The notes beneath the pieces were generated by a model. The model made no database searches. It was not told the origin of the DNA and saw only the letters and a program-made list of their open reading frames with translations. Shown here piece by piece: positions 15,551-24,926 of a DNA stretch of 64,000 nt (within the stretch, counting starts at the first letter, position 1; the number at the start of each line of letters is the position of its first letter). Origin of the DNA: Sarcina sp. DSM 11001 (GTDB lineage Bacteria; Bacillota; Clostridia; Lachnospirales; Lachnospiraceae); contig NZ_FNFZ01000024.1 of NCBI RefSeq assembly GCF_900101015.1, positions 1-64,000 on the forward strand. The letters are read 5' to 3'. The translations under genes and the position numbers were made by a program.

Positions 15551-17449
15551 AGAAACGAAACAGGCACGAAATGGAAATCCATCCTGATTTCCCTTCTTCT
15601 GACCGGCTGTCTGATTTTTCCCGGTGTATTCCCCGCCTTGCCGGAAGGACCGTTTTTGCCGGATTCTTTCCTGTCTGTTTCCGCAACCGTCTGCGCCGCT
15701 GAAACGAAGGACGGCGGGGCAGGCTCAGAAGCCGCTGCCGGGCATCAGGCCAGGGCAGGCGGGATCCCGGCTGTTTCAGCCGTGAACGGTTCAGCTGCAG
15801 CCGGTTCCACTTCCGAAGATCTGGCAGCGGATGATTTCCAGACAGACGCGGCAGTTCGGAGCACACAGCCCGATCAGGAAGAAGGGGACAGCGCCCTCGT
15901 CCCGGCGGAGGATGGCTATACGGAGGCAGAGGGAGCCGGAGCAGATACCGATCCGGGACTCGATGAGAATCCTTATGAGGGTCCCAACGAGGATTCCGAT
16001 AATAAGGATTCCGATAATAAGGATCCCGATAACAGCGATCCCTATGGAGAAGAGACCACAGAAACGCAGAACGGGCCGGAGGAAGGGAGTCAGGATCAGA
16101 CTGCACTCTCTGACCGTGACCGGATGCTGCCGGACGGTGAGAAGCCCGATGACGATCTCCGCGTCGGAGACGGGGACCCGGCTCTTCCCGCCTGGTATCC
16201 GAAGGATCCGCTCTCTTTTCCCTTTTATCACGACGAAAAGGCCCCCCGTGTGATCGACATCGCAGATATCTTTTCCGGAGAAGAAGAACAGCAGATGGAA
16301 GCCCGTCTCGCAGAAATCAGAGCTTCCCTCGGGAAGGACATTGTGATCCTCGCGGATGTCTCCACCTACGGACTCTCCCGCTCTGTCTACGCGGCCGATT
16401 TTTACGATTTCAATGGATACGGGATCGGTCCTGACCGAGAGGGCGTATGCCTGATGATCTGCATGGAACCTGGCAACCGCGGCTGGTGGTGCTGCTGTAC
16501 GGGTCCTGTCACCAGAGGACTTTACGATGAGACAGTCGCGAACCAGATCGATGACATGCTCTACGACTATATGAAGGCCGGCGACTACGGCACCGGTGTG
16601 GAAGACTGGATCGAAAACATCCGCCGCCTCTACACGACCGGGTCACCCTATTCTGAGGAATGGGCGGTCATGGACGAGGCCTCTTTTGAAAGGTTCCATG
16701 ATCCGGATGCCCCCCGTGTCGTCGATGACGCAAAGATCCTGTCCGACAGCGAGATTGAAAAGCTGACACAGAAAGCCGCGGACCTCTCAGACAAGTACGG
16801 TGTCGACGTAGTCATCCACACTGCCCGCAGCCAGGGCGTACTCGACCGCGACACCTACAGCAGAAAGTACTTTCTGTCCCATGGCTACGGATTCTCCGAT
16901 GAATATGACGGGATCCAGCTCACGATTTTCAAACGGCCGGGCTATGTGGGAGGCGTCAATGTTTACGCTTCCGGAAAGGGGCTTAAAAAGCTTTCCGAAG
17001 TCAACAAAAACCGTCTGGAGAACCGCTGTGACGGTCTTATCTCCGGCGGAGAATACTATGAGGGAGCCAGCCAGTGGCTGGACCAGACCGGCCACATGCT
17101 GCGCACCGGCCGCGCTCCCCGGTCATCGGCTTCCTGGAGATTTACGACCATCCTTGAAATGCTGGCGGGGCTGATCTTCGGCTCTTTCTCCCTGGGAAAA
17201 GCCAAAGCCCGCATGGCCACTCCCCAGACGAAGGAAAACGCAAATTCCTACATTGTGCAAAAAAGCATCCGGATCCGCAATATCGCGAACAGGCTCCTAG
17301 ATTCCAGAGTCAGCGAGGTCTACTCTCCCGTTAAAAGAGAAAGCTCCGACAGTGGGGACCACTCCTCAGGAGGCGGCTCCTCCACCTTCCACAGCAGCTA
17401 CTCCGGTTCCTCAGGAAGCTCCCACTCCGGCTCGGGCCGCGACTTTTAA
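15461..17449 (+). CDS. Secreted or membrane protein with two TPM domains
   Basis: About 662 residues from the ATG at 15461; GAGGAGG lies 16 nt upstream, so the start is uncertain (an in-frame start at 15410 has no site). The N-terminus is six 5-residue repeats (MKNTG type), then a hydrophobic signal segment (ILISLLLTGCLIFPGVF), an acidic low-complexity linker with NKDSDNKD repeats, two TPM domains (around APRVIDIADIFS and APRVVDDAKILS; QQMEARLAEI and IEKLTQKAADLS follow), a short hydrophobic segment and a Ser/Gly-rich tail ending SGSGRDF. Single TPM domains occur in photosystem-repair and membrane-stress proteins; the function here is unknown. It pairs with the upstream zinc-ribbon protein. 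Confidence 0.75.
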   Translation: MKSTGMKNTGLKKTGMKNTGIKNTGMKNNNRNETGTKWKSILISLLLTGCLIFPGVFPALPEGPFLPDSFLSVSATVCAAETKDGGAGSEAAAGHQARAGGIPAVSAVNGSAAAGSTSEDLAADDFQTDAAVRSTQPDQEEGDSALVPAEDGYTEAEGAGADTDPGLDENPYEGPNEDSDNKDSDNKDPDNSDPYGEETTETQNGPEEGSQDQTALSDRDRMLPDGEKPDDDLRVGDGDPALPAWYPKDPLSFPFYHDEKAPRVIDIADIFSGEEEQQMEARLAEIRASLGKDIVILADVSTYGLSRSVYAADFYDFNGYGIGPDREGVCLMICMEPGNRGWWCCCTGPVTRGLYDETVANQIDDMLYDYMKAGDYGTGVEDWIENIRRLYTTGSPYSEEWAVMDEASFERFHDPDAPRVVDDAKILSDSEIEKLTQKAADLSDKYGVDVVIHTARSQGVLDRDTYSRKYFLSHGYGFSDEYDGIQLTIFKRPGYVGGVNVYASGKGLKKLSEVNKNRLENRCDGLISGGEYYEGASQWLDQTGHMLRTGRAPRSSASWRFTTILEMLAGLIFGSFSLGKAKARMATPQTKENANSYIVQKSIRIRNIANRLLDSRVSEVYSPVKRESSDSGDHSSGGGSSTFHSSYSGSSGSSHSGSGRDF

Positions 17450-17549
17450 CCGGATGGATAAAAGTGTGAAAGTTCAAATCTGCGGCGACCTTTCATGTTT
17501 CATGGCCTGTTTGTGGCGGTACCGCATCGGCATGTGGGGTTTGGATGGA

Positions 17550-17597
17550 TTAACTGAAAAATGCTTTATCTGAAAAATTCTTTAACTGAAAAAACCG
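17550..17597 (+). repeat. 16-bp tandem array, 3 units
   Basis: TTAACTGAAAAATGCT, TTATCTGAAAAATTCT and TTAACTGAAAAAACCG follow one another 100 bp beyond the TPM gene stop and run into the terminator hairpin. The remainder of 17450-17766 is empty. Confidence 0.8.
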
Positions 17598-17635
17598 GCA
17601 CAACAGATCACTCTGCTGTGCCGGTTTTCATTTTG
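17591..17635 (+). terminator. Bidirectional terminator after the TPM gene
   Basis: AAAACCGGCACA (17591-17602) and TGTGCCGGTTTT (17617-17628) form a 12-bp stem, extended inside by ACAG/CTGT-type pairing, with Ts after it on both strands. It separates the plus-strand TPM gene from the minus-strand membrane protein ending at 17767. Confidence 0.8.
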
Positions 17636-17766
17636 TTTTCATTCTGCCGTCTGCCTGTCAACAGGCAGCTTCCGGATCTGATCTACAGGTGTCCTCCGGT
17701 TCAATAAGTAATGATCATTTGTGCAAGCTCCCGGCAGTTCACCAGACCCGGACCTGTTTATCGTTC

Positions 17767-18114
17767 TCAGGACGGGGACAGATATTTTTTCTGAGCCCGC
17801 GCAAGCCCAAAGGCATAGATGACAAAGAGGATGACATAAGCCATATAGATATATATGCCGATGTCTTCTTTTCCAAGGATGTCGGCTACAACAAAGTGAG
17901 CCGCGCCGACAGCCATCGTGACAAAACCGATCACGAGATTGGGCAAGTACATGCAGGAAATAAATCCTGGAAGGTCTCTGGCCTTCTGGGGGTCGTACTT
18001 TTTGCTGATCAGCATACGGTTTACTCTGCCGTGAACCTTCATCATCGCCGTAGATATCAGAAAGTAGAAACCCACAAACATAATGATCGTATCAGCGAGA
18101 TTCATGGTAGTCAT
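17767..18114 (-). CDS. Small integral membrane protein of unknown function
   Basis: 115 residues, ATG at 18114 with GGAGGTACTATAG before it. Three hydrophobic segments (TIIMFVGFYFLISTAMM, VIGFVTMAVGAAHFVV, YIYMAYVILFVIYAFG) with a basic loop between the first and second (KVHGRVNRMLISKKYDPQKARD). I recognise no family. It is a single gene between the terminator at 17591-17628 and the CoA-transferase gene. A short GC hairpin (ACCCGC/GCGGGT) lies upstream near 18180-18197. Confidence 0.65.
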   Translation of the reverse strand: MTTMNLADTIIMFVGFYFLISTAMMKVHGRVNRMLISKKYDPQKARDLPGFISCMYLPNLVIGFVTMAVGAAHFVVADILGKEDIGIYIYMAYVILFVIYAFGLARAQKKYLSPS

Positions 18115-18293
18115 CTATAGTACCTCCGAAAACAACAGGCTGCAGGTTTATTGTCTACAGGGCCCCGCAGATCAGGACCCACCCGCTCGCGGGTCTTGTG
18201 CAGAACCCTGTAACATAATAGCATATTCAGCTCAGAATACAGCTTTGATTCCTGAAAAGATCCAGATCATCAGATTATTGACAAAATTCCGGA

Positions 18294-19853
18294 TTACTTC
18301 AGGCCCATGGGCTCATCGCGGAAGATACGCTCGTCCATAAGCTTCGGGCCGCCCTCAGGAATGATGGGTGCAAACTCCATGAGGTCAAGGACCTGGGTCT
18401 GCAGGTCGATGCCGGGAGCGATCTCAACGAGGTGGACGCCGTCCTTCTCAAGTTTGAACACAGCGCGCTCGGTGATGTACATAACGGGCTGGCCGGTCTT
18501 GTTGGCGTACTCGCCGGAGAAGGTGATCTGCTCGACAGTGTCGATGAGCTTCTTCTGCTTGCCTTCCTGATCGATGATAAGCTTGCCGTTCTCGCAGTGC
18601 TCCTTCAGGCCGCCGGCTGTGAAGGTTCCGATGAAGAAGACCTTCTTGGCGTTCTGAGTGATGTTGATGAAGCCGCCGCAGCCTGCAAGACGGGGACCGA
18701 ACTTGGAGACGTTGATGTTGCCGTTCTTGTCGCACTCAGCCAGGCCGAGGAAAGCAAGGTCAACACCGCCGCCATCGTAGAAGTCAAACTGATAAGGCTG
18801 ATCCAGAACGCACTCGACGTTGATGGAACCGCCGAACTTGTTGCCGCCCTGCGGAACGCCGCCGACAGGACCTGCCTCAACGGTCAGAGTCATGTAATCG
18901 CCGATGCCTTCTTCATTAGCGACTGCGGAGACAAACTCAGGAGCGCCGATGCCGAGGTTGACGACCTTGTCCGCCTCGAGCTCGAGAGCTGCACGGCGGC
19001 CCATGATCTTCTTCGCGCTCATCTTGGGAGCAGCGAGAGCATCCAGAGGAAGACGGATCGCGCCGGTCATGCTGGGATCCCAGCCGGGAGTGCCCTGGCA
19101 CTGTGCCATATCTTCTTCAGACTCAGCGAGAACGATCGCATCGACATAGATGCCGGGGATCTTGACAAGCTTGGGATCAAGCGTGCCGGCCTGGACGACC
19201 TTCTCGACCTGGACAACGACTTTGCCGCCGCTGTTCTTTGCAGCCTGCGCGATGGCAGTGGACTCAGTGGGAGCAGCCTCGTGGTCAAATGTGACATTGC
19301 CCAGTTCATCTGCGTATGTGCCGCGGATAAAGGCCACATCGATCTTCTGAGCCTTGTAAAGAAGTCTCTCCTCGCCGGCGATATTGACCAGCTCTACGAT
19401 ATCCTCAGTTGTCTTTGTATTGAGCTTGCCGCCCTGGAGACGAGGATCGCAGAAGGTGTTCATGCCGACATGAGTGATGGTGCCGAGCTTGTGGCCGGCG
19501 ATATCACGGAAAAGCTGGGAAATCGTTCCCTGAGGAAGGTTATAGGCTTCCAGCTTGTTGTCGAAGATCAGCTTGCCGAGCTCGGGAACCATGTTGTAGT
19601 GGCCGCCGATGACTCTCTTGAGCAGGCCTTCGTGTGCAAAGTGGTCTGCGCCGCTGCCGTCGCGATTGCCCTGTGCTGCTGCATAGAGCAGGGTCAGATC
19701 ACGGGGATGGCCGGTCTCAAGGAAGCTCTTCTCGATCGCCTTGTTGGTGGACTCAGGCATCTGGCATGCAACAAAGCCTGTGGTAACGAATGTCATTCCA
19801 TCCTGTAAAAACTTAACAGCTTCCGCTGCGCTGATAATAGGCTTAACTGACAT
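18294..19853 (-). CDS. pct: Propionate/acetate CoA-transferase (fused alpha-beta)
   Basis: 519 residues, the length of single-chain propionate CoA-transferases. The catalytic Glu is Glu326 in TVEAGPVGGVPQGG, which forms the glutamyl-CoA thioester; the flanking GxGxP loop is GIGAPEF. It moves CoA between acetyl-, propionyl-, lactoyl- or similar short acyl groups in the cytoplasm. AAAGGAG precedes the ATG. It follows the enoyl-CoA hydratase gene, but a strong terminator (19925-19960) lies between them, so it probably has its own promoter. With the hydratase and permease nearby it suggests short-chain hydroxy- or unsaturated-acid use. Confidence 0.9.
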   Translation of the reverse strand: MSVKPIISAAEAVKFLQDGMTFVTTGFVACQMPESTNKAIEKSFLETGHPRDLTLLYAAAQGNRDGSGADHFAHEGLLKRVIGGHYNMVPELGKLIFDNKLEAYNLPQGTISQLFRDIAGHKLGTITHVGMNTFCDPRLQGGKLNTKTTEDIVELVNIAGEERLLYKAQKIDVAFIRGTYADELGNVTFDHEAAPTESTAIAQAAKNSGGKVVVQVEKVVQAGTLDPKLVKIPGIYVDAIVLAESEEDMAQCQGTPGWDPSMTGAIRLPLDALAAPKMSAKKIMGRRAALELEADKVVNLGIGAPEFVSAVANEEGIGDYMTLTVEAGPVGGVPQGGNKFGGSINVECVLDQPYQFDFYDGGGVDLAFLGLAECDKNGNINVSKFGPRLAGCGGFINITQNAKKVFFIGTFTAGGLKEHCENGKLIIDQEGKQKKLIDTVEQITFSGEYANKTGQPVMYITERAVFKLEKDGVHLVEIAPGIDLQTQVLDLMEFAPIIPEGGPKLMDERIFRDEPMGLK

Positions 19854-19917
19854 GATTTACTCCTTTATATGAAAAGTAAAAATATTCCATTTTTTCAAAT
19901 GATTCAATGATTTTTTC

Positions 19918-19960
19918 GAAAAAAACTGCCGCAGGCGACTGCAGGATCGCCTGCGGCAGT
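19918..19960 (-). terminator. Terminator between the crotonase and pct genes
   Basis: A perfect 14-bp stem, ACTGCCGCAGGCGA (19925-19938) with TCGCCTGCGGCAGT (19947-19960), 8-nt loop, followed on the minus strand by a T run. Confidence 0.85.
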
Positions 19961-20042
19961 ATCGCCCCGTATCCCGGAGGACACGGGCCTTTAAATGGGA
20001 AATGTATGGTTACCGTATTCCTACGATATAAGCAAGACGAAA

Positions 20043-20837
20043 TTACTTGCCGATGAAGTGTTTCTCTTTCTTCTTCTCAAGGAATGCAGTCATGCCTTCC
20101 TTCTTGTCGAAGGTAGCGAAGGTCAGACCAAACAGGTTAGCTTCCAGCTTCAGGCCGGCGTCGAGGTCAGTGTCAAGACCAACGTTGATAGCCTGCTTCG
20201 CGATTGCGATGCTGTAAGGGGAGCTCTTCATGAAGTGGCCGGCAAGCTTCTTAGCCTCATCCATGAGCTGATCCTGAGGATAGACATGGTTTACAAGGCC
20301 GATACGCATAGCTTCGTCAGCGGAGATCATGATGTCAGCGCCGAAGATGAGCTCTTTCGCGATCTTCTTGTTGGTCAGGCGGGGAAGTCTCTGTGTGCCG
20401 CCGAAGCCGGGGATGATTCCCAGACCAGCCTCAGGCTGACCAAACTTGGCATTGTCGGAAGCCAGGGTCACGTCGCAAGCCATGGAGATCTCGCAGCCGC
20501 CGCCCAGAGCGAAGCCGTTAACTGCAGCGATGGTGGGCTTTTCCATATCCTCAAGGCGCTTGAAAGCAACGCGGGCAAGGAGGCCCATGGTGCGGCCTTC
20601 GGGAGCTGTGCCGTTGACCATCTCAGAGATGTCAGCGCCAGCGACGAAGGACTTGCTGCCGGAACCGGTCAGGATGAGAACCTTTGCCTCAGGATCAGCC
20701 TCGATCTGTGCGAAGCAGGCATCCAGCTCAGCCAGAGTCTCGCTGTTCAGAGCGTTGAGGGACTTCGGACGATTGATCGTCACGACTGCGATACCATCAG
20801 CGATGTCAACCAGTAAATTCTTGAATTCGTAAGCCAT
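20043..20837 (-). CDS. Enoyl-CoA hydratase/crotonase
   Basis: 264 residues from the ATG at 20837 (AAAGGAGGAAAAA upstream). Crotonase signatures: oxyanion-hole segment AGADI (67-71) and FALGGGCEIS, with both catalytic glutamates, Glu116 and Glu136 (QPEAGLGIIPGFGGTQ). It should hydrate crotonyl-CoA or related short enoyl-CoA esters. The gene lies between the permease and the CoA-transferase and ends at a strong terminator. Without hydroxyacyl-CoA dehydrogenase or thiolase genes next to it, its exact pathway is open. Confidence 0.9.
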   Translation of the reverse strand: MAYEFKNLLVDIADGIAVVTINRPKSLNALNSETLAELDACFAQIEADPEAKVLILTGSGSKSFVAGADISEMVNGTAPEGRTMGLLARVAFKRLEDMEKPTIAAVNGFALGGGCEISMACDVTLASDNAKFGQPEAGLGIIPGFGGTQRLPRLTNKKIAKELIFGADIMISADEAMRIGLVNHVYPQDQLMDEAKKLAGHFMKSSPYSIAIAKQAINVGLDTDLDAGLKLEANLFGLTFATFDKKEGMTAFLEKKKEKHFIGK

Positions 20838-20997
20838 TTTTTCCTCCTTTGGATGATTTGACTCCATAAAATGAATGGTTACTATTGTTCTGCTGTCCAT
20901 TTCAGGACAGCCGTCACACATTATTGTACACCGTTTTCAGATTTCAGTAAACGAGGTATCCAAGCGGAACCCGATAAATTGTTTTCTTTCCACCTTT

Positions 20998-21042
20998 AAG
21001 AACAGTTCTCTTAAGGACAGTTCTCTTAAGATTAGTTTACTC
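20998..21042. repeat. 15-bp tandem array, 3 units
   Basis: AAGAACAGTTCTCTT, AAGGACAGTTCTCTT and AAGATTAGTTTACTC lie upstream of the crotonase gene. The first unit contains the palindrome AAGAACAGTTCTCTT with mirror arms AGAAC/GTTCT. Further out, 21149-21190 carries a 9-bp hairpin (TCCTCCCGC/GCGGGAGGA) without a T run; the rest of 20838-21348 is empty. Confidence 0.75.
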
Positions 21043-21348
21043 AAGAAAATTTCCTGCTTAAAAGGAACCCCCGAACCAGCCCCAATTCAGTTCATGTTTA
21101 TAGTTAGCGCCTGGCAGGAGTAATCCCGATACCCCGCCTGTTTCTTCATCCTCCCGCGCCCCGCCTTAAATACCGCAGGATGCGGGAGGAACATGTTCTG
21201 ATCAGGTGGCAGATCTTTCTGCCGTAAAGACATGTTTTTATAAAACAAACTGATAAAGCATTTTGTGTACAGTTGTGTTACGACAGCACAGCTGTCAGGA
21301 TCATATCCTCAGATTATGACCACACTCTCATATCCGGGCCTGTAGGAA

Positions 21349-22692
21349 TTACATGAAACCGCAGCAGGCGATGAATACGAAGCAGGCAATGAAGGGGATG
21401 GCGATCTGTGTTACAAAGATATCGAAGTAAGCTTCCTTGTGAGTCATCTTGCAGATGCCCAGCAGGGTGATCTGTGCGCCCTGGTGAGGCAGAGTATCCA
21501 GAGTACCGGCTGCGATAGCTGCGATACGGTGGACCTGCTCAAGGTTGGCACCGAGTTCGATATAAGTATCAGTCAGAGCGTTGAAGGCGACGCCCATACC
21601 GCCGGAAGCGGAACCGCATGCACCTGCGCAGATTGCGACGGTCAGCATAACGAATACCAGCGGGGAGATGTTCCATGTCTTCAGAGCTGCTACCAGATCC
21701 TGGAAGCCCTGAGTCTTCTGGACGATACCGCCGAAACCGACGACGATCGCGGTGTTCAGAATGGAGACACCAGAGTCAGCTGCGCCCTTGTTGAAGACCT
21801 TCAGCCATTCCCTGATTCCGCCCGGAACCTTCTTCCACATCAGGATAGTCGCGGAAGCAACACCTGCGAAAACGGAAGCCTCGACGGGAACCTTGAAGCC
21901 GTTGAAGAGAACCAGGATGATAATGATGGGAGTCAGAGCGATGCCCCAGTGGGGAAGATCTTCACGACCGCCCTGGCCGAGCTCCTCGGGATCCAGCTGG
22001 AATTTCAGCCTGGGATCGTCGAAGTAGTAACCCTTAGCTGTAAAGGAACGTGCCCTCCACTCGAGCCATACAAAGATGAGGATGAACTCGACGATAACTG
22101 CGACCATGGAAGGTGCAAAAGCAGCTGTGGAAGGTGTGTTCAGGTTTGTCATCGCGATGACGTTCTGAATGGAAGGAGAACCGGGAGCGACCATGGAGAC
22201 GGTCCAGCAGCCTGCGGAAATCGCGGCCGGGATCAGACGTCTGGTCAGGTTGGATTCCTTGAACAGGTTCAGAGCGATAGGATAGATAACGAAGAATACG
22301 ACGAATCCGGAAACACCGCCGTAGGTCAGGATCATGGTGATGACGAAGATGATGGGTGCAGCATATTTGCCCTTGCTGAAGCCGGCGATCCATTTAGAAA
22401 TGGACTCCGCAGCACCGGTAAACTGATAGACAGCACCGAACAGAGCGCCTACGAAGAATACCAGGAAGTAGCTCGTGACATACGCTGAAGCTGCCGGCAT
22501 GAAGAGCTGCTTCAGACCTGTCAGAATGGTCATCTTCTCTACGCCTTCCGGCAGCAGCTCCACAGGGAACTTACTGCAGACGATAACGAAGATCGATACC
22601 AGAGGCGCCAGGATCAGCGCACTGAGCTGAAGGAATGCCAAGACGCCGAACAGCACCAGGGCAAGAACCAAAACCAAGATTCCAAAATTCAT
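21349..22692 (-). CDS. GntP-family permease
   Basis: 447 residues with about 12 hydrophobic segments and a family-typical AGACGSASGGMGVAFNAL motif near residue 360 and GTLDTLPHQGAQITLLGI near 395. GntP/CitM-superfamily members import organic acids by cation symport. The neighbourhood (enoyl-CoA hydratase, CoA-transferase, MarR) suggests a short-chain hydroxy or carboxylic acid rather than gluconate; that is inference. GAAAGGAGG precedes the ATG. The promoter carries a probable MarR operator (22758-22781). Confidence 0.85.
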   Translation of the reverse strand: MNFGILVLVLALVLFGVLAFLQLSALILAPLVSIFVIVCSKFPVELLPEGVEKMTILTGLKQLFMPAASAYVTSYFLVFFVGALFGAVYQFTGAAESISKWIAGFSKGKYAAPIIFVITMILTYGGVSGFVVFFVIYPIALNLFKESNLTRRLIPAAISAGCWTVSMVAPGSPSIQNVIAMTNLNTPSTAAFAPSMVAVIVEFILIFVWLEWRARSFTAKGYYFDDPRLKFQLDPEELGQGGREDLPHWGIALTPIIIILVLFNGFKVPVEASVFAGVASATILMWKKVPGGIREWLKVFNKGAADSGVSILNTAIVVGFGGIVQKTQGFQDLVAALKTWNISPLVFVMLTVAICAGACGSASGGMGVAFNALTDTYIELGANLEQVHRIAAIAAGTLDTLPHQGAQITLLGICKMTHKEAYFDIFVTQIAIPFIACFVFIACCGFM

Positions 22693-22757
22693 TTTTAGTA
22701 AACTCCTCCTTTCGGGAAACCCCCCAGCCGCGGGATGCGGCCAAACATGTTTAACTC

Positions 22758-22792
22758 AAATAATTAGTGCGCTAACTATTTGTGCAAAAAAA
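22758..22792 (-). promoter_or_regulatory. Permease promoter with embedded MarR-type operator
   Basis: AAATAATTAG (22758-22767), TGCG and CTAACTATTT (22772-22781) make a palindrome with 9 of 10 arm positions matching, of the ATAGTTAGCGCACTAAT kind favoured by MarR proteins. On the minus strand TTGCAC is followed after 16-17 bp by TAATTA/ATTATT, so the palindrome occupies the spacer and -10 region of the permease promoter and binding would block it. The rest of 22693-23160 shows nothing else. Confidence 0.65.
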
Positions 22793-23161
22793 TATAAGCC
22801 TTTTGAACTTATGGTATAATACTAGCACGAAAGCCTTAAAAGAACAAGCCCTTCAAAGCAGTTTCAGCTATATTCGTGAAAAGAGCAAAAAGGAATATGC
22901 AAAATTGTGCAGTTTGCACAATCTTGAACCCCACACCTCACCCCCCCCGAAGAGATACCGGTGTCTTTGATTTGTTTGAAGTCAAATGATTCATCCGGAA
23001 AACCATGAATTCGCAGAATTCACCTTCTCCCAGGCTTGTGTTCCGTCAGGTTTTCGAAGTTTTCATTTCATCCCCCCCTTTCTTTGGGCGTAACTACTGT
23101 TCTGCCAAAAATCGTGGCTGAGACCGCGAAGGCAGTCCCGACAGGTTTTCATAATGCACAT

Positions 23162-23190
23162 AAAAAAATCCGGCCGGAGCCGGATTTTTC
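23162..23190 (-). terminator. Terminator of the MarR gene
   Basis: ATCCGGC (23168-23174) and GCCGGAT (23179-23185) with loop CGGA, extended by A/T pairs on both sides and a T run on each strand. It lies 20 nt beyond the MarR stop. Confidence 0.8.
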
Positions 23191-23207
23191 CTTTTTTGTT
23201 TTGGACA

Positions 23208-23648
23208 TTAAATTTGAATAATCTCTTCAATCGACTGCATATAAAGTCTGCGCAGGGCATTCTTAAGTGCAGCTTTCTCCTCTTCATCAAATATTTCAAG
23301 GACCTTCCTGTCCACTTCCGTCACGACCGTCCTCACCGGGATCTCAAGATCTCTGGATACATCTGTCAGCTCAATATAGATATACCGCCTGTCAGTACTG
23401 TCGATCATGCGCCGGATGAGGCCTTTATTCTCCATGCGCTCCAGGATACCGGAAATAGTTGAATTTTCCACGCCGAGATGAGCCGCTATATCTTTGGGAT
23501 TGTGCATATCAAATTCCCAGATGCACCCGAGCACCCCGTATTGAATCGGAGTAATGTCAAACTGGGCAAGATTTTTTTTCATATACTGAAAAACTGTATG
23601 CTGAGCCCCCGTTAACAGGTAGTTGATGCAGTTGTTCAGACTGTTCAT
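23208..23648 (-). CDS. MarR-family transcriptional regulator
   Basis: 146 residues with the MarR winged helix: ITPIQYGVLGCIWE, DIAAHLGVENSTISGILERM (recognition helix) and the wing KGLIRRMIDSTDRRYIYIELT. Dimerisation helices flank it. Upstream of the permease gene on the same strand, and the permease promoter contains a MarR-type palindrome, so it probably controls uptake in response to the acid or its CoA ester. The 372-bp spacer 23649-24020 has a loose TTAG/CTAA-like pair near 23800-23827 and a degenerate 41-bp duplication at 23910-23990. Confidence 0.9.
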   Translation of the reverse strand: MNSLNNCINYLLTGAQHTVFQYMKKNLAQFDITPIQYGVLGCIWEFDMHNPKDIAAHLGVENSTISGILERMENKGLIRRMIDSTDRRYIYIELTDVSRDLEIPVRTVVTEVDRKVLEIFDEEEKAALKNALRRLYMQSIEEIIQI

Positions 23649-24020
23649 AGAATAGTTCCTCCTCGTCCAATAAGTATTGTACTGAAGTATCCTGTTTATC
23701 GACCTATGCCTGGTTTTTCTGATCCCGCTTTAAAATAGTCCTCCTGGCAGGGATCGGTACTGCCTGAACAACCTGTGCATACAGATAATAAATACTCAGA
23801 TGCTAATAATATCATATTTCATTAGGTAATTCTATCTGTTTATATATCCTGTCCGTAAAAATGTACTACAGTTTTATAGTGGTTTTCCCTGTACTGTTGT
23901 CAGCAAGCCGGTCACAGTCTTAAAGCTGCAGGTCAGAGTTTCGAACTGTCAATCAGCGTCCTGAAGCTGCCGGTAAGAGACTTGTAACTGTTCCGGGGCT
24001 GTCCCGGATCTCCCTGATCA

Positions 24021-24926
24021 TTATTTTTTCGTATATACAGGGCGGCGTCCGCGGAGCTCGTCATAGAGCTCACAATAATTCCGGTAACGGATCCTGCTGA
24101 TCTGCCCCCGGGCGAGGGCATCCTTGACAGCACAGTCCGGTTCATTGATATGGACGCATCCGCTGAACCTGCAGTCCCTCTCCCACTGTTCAAATTCGGG
24201 ATAATAGCAATGCAGACGGTCGGGTTCAATATCCTGGAGCCACAAAGATGTAAATCCCGGTGTATCAACAAGGTAAGTGTCTTCGCCGGCTGCCAGCAGT
24301 TCCACATGGCGGGTGGTATTTTTGCCCCTCCGGATCTTGCGGCTGAGCTCGCCGGTCTGCATGTTCGCACCGGGGCACAGGACATTGATCAGAGTCGACT
24401 TTCCTGCGCCGCTGGGACCGGTCAGGACGGTGGTCTTTCCTCTGAGGATCCCGCGGATCTCTTCCAGGCTCTCCGGTATATAGCTGCTGATAAAAAGGAC
24501 CGTACATCCGCAGGCCTCGTAGGTCTGACGAAGTTCTGAGATCTCTTCAGGGGACGCGATGTCTTTTTTGTTAAAACACAGGATCGCGTCCAGTTTTCTC
24601 TCCTGCATAGTGATCAGGAAACGGTCCAGCATATTGTAGCTCGGGGCGGGATGGGTGATGGCAAAAAGCAGCAGAGCCTGATCGACATTGGCCACATTAG
24701 GCCGGACGAGCTCGTTTTTCCGGGGAAAAAGAGCCCGGACATTTCCCTCCATGGGTACGCTCACTGTATCAGTGATGTCGATCTCCACATCGTCGCCGAC
24801 AAGCGGTTTCTTTCCCAGCGCCCGGAAGATCCCCTTGGCGCGGCATCTGTAGACCGCTTCCGGTGTGTGGACTTCATAGAATCCGGCTATGCTCTTGATG
24901 ATCTTTCCCTTCACTCTGTCACTCAT
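24021..24926 (-). CDS. rsgA: Ribosome small-subunit-dependent GTPase A
   Basis: 301 residues. OB-fold N-terminus, circularly permuted GTPase domain with FNKKD (G4), GPSGAGKSTL (P-loop) and DTPGF (G3), and a C-terminal zinc knuckle (CRFSGCVH then C). It checks late 30S assembly. The start overlaps the end of prkC by 8 nt, so it is translationally coupled to the kinase; the same linkage is classical in Firmicutes, and PrkC is known to phosphorylate RsgA in Bacillus. Confidence 0.95.
   Translation of the reverse strand: MSDRVKGKIIKSIAGFYEVHTPEAVYRCRAKGIFRALGKKPLVGDDVEIDITDTVSVPMEGNVRALFPRKNELVRPNVANVDQALLLFAITHPAPSYNMLDRFLITMQERKLDAILCFNKKDIASPEEISELRQTYEACGCTVLFISSYIPESLEEIRGILRGKTTVLTGPSGAGKSTLINVLCPGANMQTGELSRKIRRGKNTTRHVELLAAGEDTYLVDTPGFTSLWLQDIEPDRLHCYYPEFEQWERDCRFSGCVHINEPDCAVKDALARGQISRIRYRNYCELYDELRGRRPVYTKK

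Noticed and set aside
18432-19808. A 458-codon open frame antisense to the CoA-transferase
   Set aside because: Shadow of a highly codon-biased gene; no start signal and no recognisable domain.
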